The notes under the pieces were generated by a model. The model saw only the letters and a program-made list of their open reading frames with translations. It made no database searches and was not told where the DNA came from. Positions 36,413 to 45,942 of a stretch of DNA of 64,000 nucleotides are shown piece by piece. This stretch comes from an uncultured Bacteroidota bacterium (GTDB lineage: Bacteria; Bacteroidota; Bacteroidia; Flavobacteriales; Flavobacteriaceae): the NCBI GenBank assembly GCA_902581145.1, contig CACHNE010000001.1:95326-159325 (forward strand), in the 5' to 3' direction. Every line of letters begins with the position of its first letter. Position 1 is the first letter of the stretch. A program made the position numbers and the translations under genes.

Positions 36413-39093
36413 ATAACAAAATTTATGATTTTTCCAGGAATAACAATAACTCGTTTTGGCTTATTTCCTTCTAATTTTTTTATAAAAATCTCATCTGATA
36501 ATATAGCTGCTTCTATCTGTTCTTTAGACAAATCAGAAGGTAATTCAATTTTGTATTTTAATTTTCCGTTAATTGAAACAGGATATATTTTAGTACTGTC
36601 TTGTATATAAGATTCAGAGTATTCAGGAAAAGATGAATAAACTATTGATTCAGTATTACCTATTCTTTCCCAAATTTCTTCGCAAATATGAGGCGCAAAT
36701 GGGGACAATACTATCAATAGGGGTTCCAAGATTTCTTTACTTCTACATTTTTGTGCAGTTAATTCGTTCACAGTTATCATTAAAGTTGAAACTGCTGTAT
36801 TGAAAGAAAACGACTCTATATCTGAAGAAACCTTTTTAATACATTTATGAAGAACCTTTTGGTTATTGTTGTTTGGTTTAGAATCATCAACTTTCAGATC
36901 ATTAGAATCAAAATAAAGTTTCCAGAACTTTTTTAAAAAATTGTGAACTCCAGAAATTCCAGCAGTATTCCATGGTTTTGATTGCTCTAGAGGACCAAGA
37001 AACATTTCATACATCCTTAAAGTGTCTGTGCCAAATTTTTCACATATGTCGTCTGGATTTACAACGTTATATTTAGATTTTGACATTTTTTCTACTTCCC
37101 GGTGAACTTTAAAAGTACTATCAAACTCAAAAACCGCTTTTTCAAATTGTGAGTTTTCATTTCTCAATAATTCAATGTTAAGTTCATTTTTTTCGTTAAC
37201 ATACTTAATATCAACCAGAATTTTTTGTGTTGAATATTTTTTTTCAAGTTCAACGGAAACATATCCAGTCTGATCAGTTTTTCTAAAAATATATGCACTG
37301 TTACCAAGTATCATACCCTGATTGACTAATTTTTTGAATGGTTCTTTAGTATTCACAAAATTCAAATCATATAAAACCTTATGCCAAAACCTTGAGTACA
37401 ATAAATGTAATACTGCATGTTCAGCTCCACCAATATATAAATCGACTGGCATCCAATATTTTATGCTTTCCTCAGATGCGAAGTTAAATTCATTTTTTGG
37501 GTCTAAAAATCTTAAATAATACCAACACGAACCAGCCCATTGAGGCATTGTATTGGTTTCCCTTAAATATTTTTTTCCTTTTATTGAAACAGATTTCCAT
37601 TCATCATTTCTTGCTAATGGTGACATGCCATCAGCTGTTGGTAAATATGAATCCACCTCAGGGAGTTCAAGAGGTAAACTCTTTTCGTCAACTGATTTAG
37701 TTCCGTTTTCAGAATGTAAAATTGGAATAGGTTCACCCCAATACCTTTGTCTTGTAAAGATCCAATCCCTTAGTTTATAATTCGTTGTCTTTTTACCCAT
37801 TCCTTTTTTTTCTAAAATCTCAGTAACGACAGCCTTGAATTCTAAACTATCAATTCCGTCATATTTGCCTGAATTAATTATTTCACCTGAGCCTGAATAA
37901 AAATCGTCTTTACTATTTATAACCTTTACTATTTCAAGATTAAATTTATTGGCAAACTCATAGTCTCTTTCGTCATGAGCAGGAACTGCCATTATAGCTC
38001 CAGTTCCATATCCATATAAAACATAATCAGAAATCCATATGGGTATTTTTTTATTTGACATTGGATTAATAGCATAGGATCCCGTAAAAACTCCTGTCTT
38101 ATTTTTTTGATTTTCCTGTCTTTCCAAATCACTCTTTGAGGAAGCAATTTCTTTATATTTATTTATTTCTTCTTTTTGATTTTCAGCAACAATTAAATCA
38201 AGTATTGGGTGCTCAGGAGCAAGAACTAAATACGTAGCACCAAAAATTGTATCAGGTCTTGTAGTAAACACATCTATTTTATTATTGTTGTCTACTTGAA
38301 AGCTGATTTCAGCGCCTTCTGATTTTCCGATCCAATTTCTTTGAGATGATTTGATTGATTCAGGCCAATCGAGATCTTCTAAATCTTCTAATAACCTATC
38401 TGCATAGTCGGTTATTCTCATTACCCATTGTTTCATTGGTTTTCTTATAACTTGATAACCTCCTCTTTCACTTAATCCTCCGATTACTTCTTCATTTGCT
38501 AAAACGGTACCTAACTCTTCACACCAGTTAACATCGATTGTATCAATATAGGCTAATCTTTTACTGTCAATGAATTTATTTATTTGATTATTTTCAAGTC
38601 CTTTTGGAATTTTCAAATCATCAATATTGACTGCTTTATTTTTTTCTTTATCAAAATATGAATTATAGAGTTTTAAAAAAATCCACTGAGTCCATTTATA
38701 ATAACTGCTATCACTTGTTTTTATTTCTCTATCCCAATCATATGATAAACCTAGTTTATTCAGTTGTTCTTTGAATCTTACGATATTATTTTCAGTAGTG
38801 ATTTTAGGATGTTGACCGGTTTTTATTGCATATTGCTCGGCAGGTAATCCAAATGAATCAAAACCCATGGGATGCAGTACATTAAAACCTTTTGTCCTTT
38901 TGTATCTTGAAATAATATCTGAAGCTATGTAACCTAAAGGATGACCAACATGTAATCCTGACCCTGACGGGTAAGGAAACATATCAAGAACATAATATTT
39001 TGGTAAGTCAGAGTTGTTACTAGAACTGTATACTTTTTTTTCACGCCAATATCTTTGCCATTTTTCTTCTATACTTATAAAATTATATTCCAT
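36409..39093 (-). CDS. leuS: Leucyl-tRNA synthetase
   Basis: An 894-residue class I synthetase that charges tRNA-Leu. It has the HIGH-type motif GLHVGHPLGY near residue 48, the CP1 editing domain with TTRPDTIFGATYLVLAPEH and the GTGAIMAVPAHDERDYEF segment, and the KMSKS motif SKSKYNVVNPDD in the C-terminal half. I chose the ATG at 39093 (MEYNFISIEEKW), matching the family start; a TTG at 39111 is in frame but unlikely. TAAATTTG at 39124-39117 may be the -7 element. The DUF3784 gene follows with translational overlap. Confidence 0.97.
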   Translation of the reverse strand: MEYNFISIEEKWQRYWREKKVYSSSNNSDLPKYYVLDMFPYPSGSGLHVGHPLGYIASDIISRYKRTKGFNVLHPMGFDSFGLPAEQYAIKTGQHPKITTENNIVRFKEQLNKLGLSYDWDREIKTSDSSYYKWTQWIFLKLYNSYFDKEKNKAVNIDDLKIPKGLENNQINKFIDSKRLAYIDTIDVNWCEELGTVLANEEVIGGLSERGGYQVIRKPMKQWVMRITDYADRLLEDLEDLDWPESIKSSQRNWIGKSEGAEISFQVDNNNKIDVFTTRPDTIFGATYLVLAPEHPILDLIVAENQKEEINKYKEIASSKSDLERQENQKNKTGVFTGSYAINPMSNKKIPIWISDYVLYGYGTGAIMAVPAHDERDYEFANKFNLEIVKVINSKDDFYSGSGEIINSGKYDGIDSLEFKAVVTEILEKKGMGKKTTNYKLRDWIFTRQRYWGEPIPILHSENGTKSVDEKSLPLELPEVDSYLPTADGMSPLARNDEWKSVSIKGKKYLRETNTMPQWAGSCWYYLRFLDPKNEFNFASEESIKYWMPVDLYIGGAEHAVLHLLYSRFWHKVLYDLNFVNTKEPFKKLVNQGMILGNSAYIFRKTDQTGYVSVELEKKYSTQKILVDIKYVNEKNELNIELLRNENSQFEKAVFEFDSTFKVHREVEKMSKSKYNVVNPDDICEKFGTDTLRMYEMFLGPLEQSKPWNTAGISGVHNFLKKFWKLYFDSNDLKVDDSKPNNNNQKVLHKCIKKVSSDIESFSFNTAVSTLMITVNELTAQKCRSKEILEPLLIVLSPFAPHICEEIWERIGNTESIVYSSFPEYSESYIQDSTKIYPVSINGKLKYKIELPSDLSKEQIEAAILSDEIFIKKLEGNKPKRVIVIPGKIINFVI

Positions 39094-39208
39094 GATATTT
39101 ATATTGACCAAAAAAACAAATTTACATTTTCTACTAACAATAGAAAATCTTTTTAATTATTGATTTCTTCATTACTTTTATAAAGAAATCAAAAGAGAGA
39201 ACTATTTA

Positions 39209-40072
39209 ATGGCAAATATTAAAAACAGAAGACTTTTTACATCATACATTTCAATAACTATCATAATGTCTGTAGTTTTATTTTTATTTGGTTTTTTTGG
39301 TATTTTCTTTATAAGCTCAAATTCTATAGCTAATTCATTCAAAGAAAATTTTTCTGTTTCAATTTTTTTTAAGGAAGATGCAAAAAATATTGAAATCACT
39401 CAGCTACAAAATGAACTCTTAATGAGTGATTATGTAGAAAAACTAAAATATGTTTCAAAAGATGAGGCTGTACTGCTAATGAAAGATGAATATGGTCAAG
39501 ATTTTATCAAAGAGTTGGGGTTTAATCCTCTTGTTAATTCGATTGATTTTAATTTGCAAAGTGAATACGTAGAAGCGACTTTACTAGATAGTATTTCTAG
39601 ACTTATTGAAAATAAAAATTATGTTGATGAAATTGTTTACGATAAGAATTTAATTAATATAATTAACGATAATATTAAAAGAATTTCTTTGTGGCTAATG
39701 CCCTCAATATTCATATTATTAATAATTACATTTCTAGTTATTAATAGTTCAATTAGACTGTCAATTTATTCAAATAGGCAACTTATAAAAACAATGCAAC
39801 TTGTTGGTGCAACAAAGGCATTTATCAGAAAGCCATTTATAAAAATCAATATTTTCTTAAGTTTAATTTCATCTATTATTTCAATATCAGCAATAATTTT
39901 ATTGATTTATTATATTGATTTAAATATCTCATTTGTTGATAACATAAGTATTGAATCTGTTATAACTTTATTCTTAATCATTTTAAGTCTTGGATTGTTT
40001 ATTAGTTATATTAGCACATTCTTTGCCACTCAAAATATTTTGAAAATAAAAGCTGATAATTTGGATGTTTAA
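39209..40072 (+). CDS. ftsX: Cell division protein FtsX
   Basis: A 287-residue permease-like protein with four membrane helices (about 15-37, 167-190, 215-238 and 255-280) and an extracellular loop between the first two. The sequence ENFSVSIFFKEDA and RQLIKTMQLVGATKAFIRKPF match bacterial FtsX. It works with the ATPase FtsE to regulate peptidoglycan hydrolysis at division; no ftsE is in this window. It heads a plus-strand run with DUF3098, uppP and truB, a gene order common in Flavobacteria as far as I recall. Confidence 0.93.
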   Translation: MANIKNRRLFTSYISITIIMSVVLFLFGFFGIFFISSNSIANSFKENFSVSIFFKEDAKNIEITQLQNELLMSDYVEKLKYVSKDEAVLLMKDEYGQDFIKELGFNPLVNSIDFNLQSEYVEATLLDSISRLIENKNYVDEIVYDKNLINIINDNIKRISLWLMPSIFILLIITFLVINSSIRLSIYSNRQLIKTMQLVGATKAFIRKPFIKINIFLSLISSIISISAIILLIYYIDLNISFVDNISIESVITLFLIILSLGLFISYISTFFATQNILKIKADNLDV

Positions 40073-40073
40073 T

Positions 40074-40304
40074 ATGAAAAAGAAAAAAGATTTCTTGTTT
40101 GACAAGTCTAATTATAAGTATGTTATAATTGGGGTTCTATTTATTATTATTGGTTTTTTACTTATGCTTGGGGGAGGAAGTAAAGATCCAAATATATTCA
40201 CCGAGGAGATTTATAATTTTCAAAGAATTAGACTTGCACCTGCTTTTATTTTGATTGGATTTGGAATTCAAGTTTACGCAATTCTAAAATCTCCAAAAAA
40301 ATAA
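40074..40304 (+). CDS. DUF3098 small membrane protein
   Basis: A 76-residue protein with two membrane helices (about 17-36 and 55-70) separated by the conserved GGGSKDPNIFTEEIYNF and RIRLAPA segments of DUF3098. I chose the ATG at 40074, one base after the ftsX stop codon; an ATG at 40065 would overlap ftsX. Its constant place between ftsX and uppP suggests a link to the cell envelope, but no function is known. Confidence 0.87.
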   Translation: MKKKKDFLFDKSNYKYVIIGVLFIIIGFLLMLGGGSKDPNIFTEEIYNFQRIRLAPAFILIGFGIQVYAILKSPKK

Positions 40305-40306
40305 AA

Positions 40307-41092
40307 ATGAATGAAATAGATGCTATTATACTAGGTGTTATTCAAGGTTTAACAGAATTCTTACCAGTATCATCGAGTGGCCACCTTGAAATTACAAGAG
40401 AATTACTCAATACAAATCAACTACCGTCTGATAATTTATTGATGACGTCTGTTTTGCATTTTGCTACCGCCCTAAGTACAATTCTGGTATTTAGAAAAGA
40501 TATATATGATTTGATCAAAGGATTGTTTGACAAAGAAAATAAAACCAGTAAATCATATGTAATCAAGATTTTAATAGCCATAGTTCCTGCTGGACTTGTA
40601 GGGTTTTTATTAAGTGATCAAATAGAATTTTTATTCTCGGGAAATATGACTCTCGTAGGTATAATGCTAATTATAACCGGAACACTACTTTTTCTGACAA
40701 AAATTTTAAAAACCAAAAATTTTAAAATATCTAAAGTTCATGCACTTATTATTGGATTATCTCAAGCATTTGCCGTTATTCCTGGAATTTCAAGATCTGG
40801 AGCCACAATTTGTACCTCACTTTTTTTAGGAAATAATAAAAGTGAGGCAGCTAAATTTTCTTTTTTAATAGTTATCCCGGTAATATTTGGAGCAATACTA
40901 AAAGATATTTTATCAGGAGATATTTTTGATAATGAAATCAAAATCTCAATACTAATAATTGGGTTTATATCTTCATTTTTTACTGGAGTTTTGGCATGTA
41001 AACTAATGTTGAAAATAGTAGCAAATAATAACTTGATATATTTTAGCTTCTATTGTTTTCTTTTGGGAATTATTTCGATTTTTATAATTTAA
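40307..41092 (+). CDS. uppP: Undecaprenyl-diphosphatase
   Basis: A 261-residue polytopic membrane enzyme that recycles undecaprenyl diphosphate to the monophosphate carrier used for cell-wall and surface polymers. Its two signature segments are present: LPVSSSGHLEI with E17 upstream (QGLTEFLPVSSSGH) and PGISRSGATI near residue 160. About eight membrane helices are expected. It is 2 nt after the DUF3098 gene and 5 nt before truB, in one run. Confidence 0.96.
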   Translation: MNEIDAIILGVIQGLTEFLPVSSSGHLEITRELLNTNQLPSDNLLMTSVLHFATALSTILVFRKDIYDLIKGLFDKENKTSKSYVIKILIAIVPAGLVGFLLSDQIEFLFSGNMTLVGIMLIITGTLLFLTKILKTKNFKISKVHALIIGLSQAFAVIPGISRSGATICTSLFLGNNKSEAAKFSFLIVIPVIFGAILKDILSGDIFDNEIKISILIIGFISSFFTGVLACKLMLKIVANNNLIYFSFYCFLLGIISIFII

Positions 41093-41097
41093 AATAA

Positions 41098-41778
41098 ATG
41101 AACTTAGATTTTCAAAATGGTGAAATAATTCTAATTGATAAAGAATTAAATTGGACTTCATTTGATGTTGTGAGTAAGCTCAGAAATTCAATAAAAAAGA
41201 AGCTTGATTTAAAAAAAATTAAGGTTGGTCACGCAGGGACACTTGATCCTCTTGCAACTGGACTACTTATTATATGTACAGGGAAAATGACAAAAAGAAT
41301 TGACGAATTTTCATGCTTAAATAAAACTTATACCGGAAAAATAACTATTGGGTCCACTACCCCTTCTTACGACCTTGAAACCAAACCTAATGTATATTAC
41401 CCAACGGATCATATAAATGACGAATTAATACTAAATACTGCAAAGAAATTTACCGGAAAAATCTTACAAAAACCTCCCATTTTTTCGGCAGTAAAAAAAG
41501 ATGGAGTAAGATTATACAAACTCGCAAGAAGAGGTGTAGATGTAAAAGTTGAAAAAAGAGAAATCACAATTCATGACTTTACAATTACATCCATAAATTT
41601 TCCAGAAATAGAGTTTTCTGTTTGCTGCAGCAAGGGAACTTACATAAGATCTCTTGTAAACGATTATGGTAAAGAATTAGGGTCTGGAGCACATCTTTCA
41701 GAACTTAGAAGAACATCCATAGGAGAATATTCAGTTGATAAGTCGTATAAATTGATGAGTTTTATCAGAAAAATATAA
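41098..41778 (+). CDS. truB: tRNA pseudouridine-55 synthase
   Basis: A 226-residue TruB, which makes pseudouridine 55 in the T-loop of tRNAs. The catalytic motif GHAGTLDPLATGLL has Asp50; the active-site Tyr is in KTYTGKITIG, and the segments PPIFSAVKKDGVRLYKLAR and CCSKGTYIRSLVNDYG are present. It has no C-terminal PUA domain, so it is the short form. It ends one base before the convergent PPK2 gene. Confidence 0.96.
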   Translation: MNLDFQNGEIILIDKELNWTSFDVVSKLRNSIKKKLDLKKIKVGHAGTLDPLATGLLIICTGKMTKRIDEFSCLNKTYTGKITIGSTTPSYDLETKPNVYYPTDHINDELILNTAKKFTGKILQKPPIFSAVKKDGVRLYKLARRGVDVKVEKREITIHDFTITSINFPEIEFSVCCSKGTYIRSLVNDYGKELGSGAHLSELRRTSIGEYSVDKSYKLMSFIRKI

Positions 41779-41779
41779 C

Positions 41780-43399
41780 TTAAAATTTAATTTCCTTAGA
41801 GTGTATCTGGGTTGATTTATCGTAAGAAATATTTTTCAATATCAAATTTATGGCATCAATTCTTGCATCAATCTTTCTGTCTGCACTAATAATATTCCAA
41901 GGTGCTGTCTTAGTATTTGTTTTTTTAAACATCTCATCTTTATACTTGGTGTATTTATCCCAAAGTTTTTGAGCTTTACTATCAACCTCTGTAAACTTCC
42001 ATTTTTTTAATGAACTAGCCTTTATCTCATTAAACCTCTTTTGCTGAGTATTTTTAGAAATTGAAAAGTATACTTTTAATAATATAATATCATCGTCAAT
42101 TATCATCTCTTCAAAGGCATTGACATGATTCATAAAATTAGAATACTGCTCTTTTGAGCAAAAACCATTGACAGGCTCAACAACCGCTCTATTATACCAC
42201 GATCTGTCAAAAAAAACTATTTCCCCATGCTTAGGAAAATGTTGAACATATCTTTGAAAATACCATTGCCCCTGTTCAGTCTCAGACGGTTTTGGTAGAG
42301 CAATAACCCTAAGTTTCCTTGGATTAAGATTTTGAATTGCTCTTCTTATTGCTCCTCCTTTTCCTGCAGCATCTCTTCCTTCAAATACAACTATCACTTT
42401 TTTATTTTTTTCATAAACCCAGTTTTGAAGCTTTATCATTTCCAATTGTAACTTTTTTGATCTTCTTTCAAACTTAACATAGCGAAGTGTTTTGATCAAA
42501 GTTGTATCATCTCTTGACAATAAATTAATTAAGGCCTTATCTTTATTTAATAATTTTAAATCTTTGGTTGAATAGTTGATTTTTTTCTCATTTTTGACAG
42601 CTTTTGGTTTTAATTTGATGTTTTCGATTTCTTTCAATTTTTTAAATTTTGATAGCACATATTTTATTGAATTTACTCTTGCATCTAGCTTATCATTACT
42701 GTCTATAATTTTCCATGGTGCATATTCCATATTAGTCTCAGAAAACATTTTTTCTTTGTACTTAGTGTAAATATTCCATCTTTTCTGCCCCTCCATGTCA
42801 ACATCACTAAACTTCCAAGTTTTTAGCGGATTTGATAATCGATTTATGAACCTTATTCTTTGTTCCTTTTTTGAAATAGAAAACCATAATTTCAATAATA
42901 TAATTCCATCGTCAACCAACATTTTTTCAAAATTATTGACTTGATTCATGAATAATTCATAATCATTTTTTTTACAAAAACCCATTACAGGCTCCACAAT
43001 AGCTCTATTATACCAGCTTCTGTCAAAGAAAACCATCTCACCAGGATTAGGCATCTGCTTAAGATATCTTTGAAAATACCACTGACCTTTTTCTATATTG
43101 GTTGGTTCAGCCAAAGCAACAACACGTGAATTTCTTGGGTTTAAATGCTCGACAAATCTTTTAATCGCACCTCCTTTTCCAGCCGCATCACGACCCTCAA
43201 AAATTACACACAACCTTTTATTATTATTTATAATCCAATTTTGAAGATTAACTAGATCAGTTTGTAAGGCAACGATTGCTTTATTGTAATTACTTTTTTG
43301 AATAATTTTATTGTAGCGCTTCTCCGATAACTTTTCTTTGAGTAAAGACAAAAAATCATCTCTTTCATTGTGCTTATTTAATTCTTCAAATGATAACAT
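41780..43399 (-). CDS. Tandem-domain polyphosphate kinase 2 (PPK2) family protein
   Basis: A 539-residue protein made of two PPK2 domains (about 35-255 and 305-530) joined by a Lys-rich linker. Each has a complete Walker A, EGRDAAGKGG (68-77 and 340-349), and the Walker B/lid segment FFDRSWYNRA (124-133 and 396-405). PPK2 enzymes move phosphate between polyphosphate and nucleotides. Two-domain members usually belong to class II (polyphosphate:AMP phosphotransferase), in which one domain is often degraded; here both look intact. Nucleotide choice (ADP, AMP or GDP) cannot be read from sequence. It is followed, in the transcript direction, by nothing on the same strand. Confidence 0.9.
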   Translation of the reverse strand: MLSFEELNKHNERDDFLSLLKEKLSEKRYNKIIQKSNYNKAIVALQTDLVNLQNWIINNNKRLCVIFEGRDAAGKGGAIKRFVEHLNPRNSRVVALAEPTNIEKGQWYFQRYLKQMPNPGEMVFFDRSWYNRAIVEPVMGFCKKNDYELFMNQVNNFEKMLVDDGIILLKLWFSISKKEQRIRFINRLSNPLKTWKFSDVDMEGQKRWNIYTKYKEKMFSETNMEYAPWKIIDSNDKLDARVNSIKYVLSKFKKLKEIENIKLKPKAVKNEKKINYSTKDLKLLNKDKALINLLSRDDTTLIKTLRYVKFERRSKKLQLEMIKLQNWVYEKNKKVIVVFEGRDAAGKGGAIRRAIQNLNPRKLRVIALPKPSETEQGQWYFQRYVQHFPKHGEIVFFDRSWYNRAVVEPVNGFCSKEQYSNFMNHVNAFEEMIIDDDIILLKVYFSISKNTQQKRFNEIKASSLKKWKFTEVDSKAQKLWDKYTKYKDEMFKKTNTKTAPWNIISADRKIDARIDAINLILKNISYDKSTQIHSKEIKF

Positions 43400-43402
43400 A
43401 AT

Positions 43403-43780
43403 TTAGAACGGAAGATCGTCTAAGTCTTCATCATTTGTTTCAGATGCAGGCTCAAATGGACTTAAATTATCGAGTGGGGGTAAGTCATCATCAGAACTAG
43501 AATTTTCTAAAAGTTCTATTCTCCACCCTTGAATCGAATTAAAATATTTTATTTCCTTAGTTTGTGGATTCTCCCATTCTCTACCCCTTAGATTAATACC
43601 AACTTTAACATTTTGACCAATCTCAAATTTATTTAACAGATCAGTTTTATCTTGGATAAATTCAATGGATAGTGTTTGTGGATATTGCTCATCGGTTGAA
43701 ACAACCAATTCTCTTTTTTTAAAAGTTGCACTGATTTCCTGAACTTCTCCTATAACCTTGATTGACCCTTGTACTTCCAT
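43403..43780 (-). CDS. DUF3127 OB-fold-like protein with an SSB-type acidic C-terminal tip
   Basis: A 125-residue protein. Residues 1-90 form the DUF3127 domain (VQGSIKVIGEVQEIS, KRELVVSTDEQYPQTLSIEF, VGINLRGREW and KYFNSIQGWRIE), a predicted OB fold. Residues 91-125 are acidic and disordered and end in DLDDLPF. That tip is the same as the final DDLPF of the SSB encoded at 60.3 kb, the motif by which SSB recruits repair and replication proteins. It may bind nucleic acid or compete for SSB partners. It ends 3 nt before the PPK2 gene on the same strand. Confidence 0.85.
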   Translation of the reverse strand: MEVQGSIKVIGEVQEISATFKKRELVVSTDEQYPQTLSIEFIQDKTDLLNKFEIGQNVKVGINLRGREWENPQTKEIKYFNSIQGWRIELLENSSSDDDLPPLDNLSPFEPASETNDEDLDDLPF

Positions 43781-43888
43781 ATATATTTATTTTTATAGTA
43801 AATATGAAGATAGATAATAAATAAGAATTATTGAAGTTAAATTTATATATTAACTAATTATATTTAATATCAATAAGTCTAAATTTTA

Positions 43889-45025
43889 ATGAAAAATAAC
43901 AAAAACAAAAACTGGCTGATAATACTTTTATCGTCAATTATTGTGTCATTTATTTTATGGAATACTTATGTTTTTGTTCAGAACTATAAAACTGAGGAAA
44001 GAAATAAGATGGAGTTGTGGTCATTAGCAACACTAGAGCTTATTGATATTGAGGGGGAAATTTCAAATCTAACATTAGAAGTTCTTAAAAAGAACAAAAC
44101 AACACCGATGATCAAAGTTGATAATAGTGGTAAAATTGAAATTAATAACATTGTTGATTTAAATATTTCTGATTCCCTAAAAATAAATAATTTGATTAAA
44201 AAGTTTAGCTCAGAGAATGAGCCCATAAAAATTTATTTGTCTGGGAATCATATTTCAACTTTGTACTATGGAAATTCAAATTTGCTAAATAAACTCAAAT
44301 TTTATCCTGCTGCTCTTCTATTAATAGCTGGTGTATTTGGTTTTATTGCTTTTTTATTTTTTAGAAGTTCAAAAATTGCTGAAATGAATTTATTATGGTC
44401 TGGTATGGCCAAAGAGACCGCTCATCAAATTGGGACTCCCCTTACTTCACTTATGGGTTGGATAGAACTTTTAAAAAATAAGCCTAGTGAAAAAAAATAT
44501 TTAAAAGAAGTTGAAAAAGATTTACAACGTCTAAATATTATTTCTGAAAGATTTAATAAGATTGGTTCAAAACCAAAATTGGATAAGACTAACATATATG
44601 ACGAAATTGAAAAAACAATGGATTATTTAAGAGCAAGATTAAGTAAAAAGATCAATTTAGAATTAGATAATTCAAAACAAGAAATCTATGTTGAATTGAA
44701 TAAACAATTATTTAGTTGGAGTCTAGAAAATATCATTAAAAATAGTATTGACGCAATCAAAGAAAAAGGTAAAGTTACCATTAGAGTGTCAAAAGTTGAT
44801 GAATACGTAAAAATATTTATCATAGATAATGGAGTTGGCATAAATAAATCTATAAGAAATAAAATTTTTAACCCTGGGATCACAACAAAAGAAAGGGGTT
44901 GGGGATTAGGTCTATCGCTTGCCAAAAGAATTATTGAGGAATATCATAATGGGGAAATAAAGGTTGAAGAATCCTCAATCGGTCAAGGAACAAAAATGAT
45001 GATTAAATTAAAGGGAATTGAATGA
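43889..45025 (+). CDS. Sensor histidine kinase
   Basis: A 378-residue membrane kinase. Two membrane helices (about 9-29 and 138-159) enclose an external domain of about 105 residues with no recognised family. The dimerisation box is MAKETAHQIGTPLTS, with phospho-acceptor His179 in HQIGTPL rather than HELRTPL. The ATPase domain has NIIKNSIDA (N-box), DNGVGI (G1) and ERGWGLGLSLAKRI (G2). No response regulator gene is adjacent, so it is an orphan in this window. It overlaps the HIT gene by 18 nt on the opposite strand. Confidence 0.92.
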   Translation: MKNNKNKNWLIILLSSIIVSFILWNTYVFVQNYKTEERNKMELWSLATLELIDIEGEISNLTLEVLKKNKTTPMIKVDNSGKIEINNIVDLNISDSLKINNLIKKFSSENEPIKIYLSGNHISTLYYGNSNLLNKLKFYPAALLLIAGVFGFIAFLFFRSSKIAEMNLLWSGMAKETAHQIGTPLTSLMGWIELLKNKPSEKKYLKEVEKDLQRLNIISERFNKIGSKPKLDKTNIYDEIEKTMDYLRARLSKKINLELDNSKQEIYVELNKQLFSWSLENIIKNSIDAIKEKGKVTIRVSKVDEYVKIFIIDNGVGINKSIRNKIFNPGITTKERGWGLGLSLAKRIIEEYHNGEIKVEESSIGQGTKMMIKLKGIE

Positions 45026-45406
45026 AGTTGAAATCAGCTTTGCAGTTTCACGAAAATCCGAATCTGATAATTTTACCTTATTGGAAAAATTAGCATCAAT
45101 CATTGTGTTTAAGGGGATTAAGTGGACATGTACATGAGGAACTTCAAGACCAATCACGGTAATTGACACTTTTTTACATTCGATGACTTTTTTTATTGAT
45201 TTAGCAACTATTCGAGAAAACAACATCAGATTTTTGTACGTTGATTCGTCTAAATCAAGAATATCATCAACTTCAATTTTTGGAATACATAATGTATGAC
45301 CTGTTGAATTTGGATTTATATCAAGGAAAGCTAAAAATTCATCGTTCTCTGCTACTTTATAACAGGGAATTTCACCATTAATAATTTTACTGAAAATTGT
45401 CGGCAT
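45008..45406 (-). CDS. HIT-family nucleotide-binding protein (HINT-like)
   Basis: A 132-residue histidine-triad protein. The triad HVHVHLIP (near 94-101) holds the catalytic His, and the IINGEIPCYKVAENDEFLAFLDI start is typical of HINT/Fhit-branch hydrolases that split nucleoside phosphoramidates or related compounds. It lies one base after the greA stop on the same strand, a pairing conserved in Flavobacteria, and shares 18 nt at its 3' end with the opposing kinase gene. Confidence 0.95.
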   Translation of the reverse strand: MPTIFSKIINGEIPCYKVAENDEFLAFLDINPNSTGHTLCIPKIEVDDILDLDESTYKNLMLFSRIVAKSIKKVIECKKVSITVIGLEVPHVHVHLIPLNTMIDANFSNKVKLSDSDFRETAKLISTSFNSL

Positions 45407-45880
45407 TTATCGAGTGATTTCAACTATTTCAAAATTAATCACTCCACTAGGTACGTTTATTTGAGCAACTTCTCCAACAGCTTTACCTAATAGACCCTTT
45501 CCGATGGGAGAGTTTACAGAAATTTTACCTTTGGATAAATCTGCTTCACCGTCAGCAACAATCATATAGTCCAACACCATACCATTAACCTGATTTTTGA
45601 TTTTAACCTTTGACAATACTAGAACTTTAGAATTATCAAGTTGAGATTCATCAATAACTCTAGCATTTGAAAGAGTTTCTTCTAGCTTTGAAATTCTCAT
45701 TTCTAGCATGCCTTGGGCTTCTTTTGCAGCATCATACTCGGCATTTTCACTTAAATCTCCCTTGTCTCTTGCCTCAGCAATAGCATTTGATGCTTTTGGT
45801 CTTTCAACATCTTTAAGATGATTTAATTCATCTTTTAATTTTTTTAGACCTTCAGCTGTATAATATGAAATTTTACTCAT
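45407..45880 (-). CDS. greA: Transcription elongation factor GreA
   Basis: A 157-residue factor that rescues backtracked RNA polymerase by promoting transcript cleavage. The N-terminal coiled coil (about 1-75) has the acidic tip ARDKGDLSENAEYDAAKE, with the Asp/Glu pair that acts in the polymerase active site. The C-terminal globular domain has NSPIGKGLLGKAVGEVAQI. I chose the ATG at 45880 (MSKISYY); an upstream in-frame start at 45931 would add 17 residues and encode the leader hairpin. HIT follows directly. Confidence 0.96.
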   Translation of the reverse strand: MSKISYYTAEGLKKLKDELNHLKDVERPKASNAIAEARDKGDLSENAEYDAAKEAQGMLEMRISKLEETLSNARVIDESQLDNSKVLVLSKVKIKNQVNGMVLDYMIVADGEADLSKGKISVNSPIGKGLLGKAVGEVAQINVPSGVINFEIVEITR

Positions 45881-45913
45881 ATCAATGGTTTTTAGTTTGT
45901 TTCTCTTATAAAA

Positions 45914-45935
45914 GAAAAATCTCGCTTTCACGAGA
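45914..45935 (-). promoter_or_regulatory. Hairpin plus U-tract in the greA leader
   Basis: On the minus strand TCTCG (45935-45931) pairs with CGAGA (45924-45920) around TGAAAG and is followed by TTTTTC. It sits between the predicted greA start site and the start codon and could act as an attenuator or as a stabilising 5' structure. Confidence 0.5.
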
Positions 45936-45942
45936 CCTAAAT

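Noticed and set aside
45881-45931. A longer GreA with 17 extra residues
   Set aside because: The extension would translate the leader hairpin and lies too close to the predicted transcript start; GreA proteins normally begin at MSKISYY.
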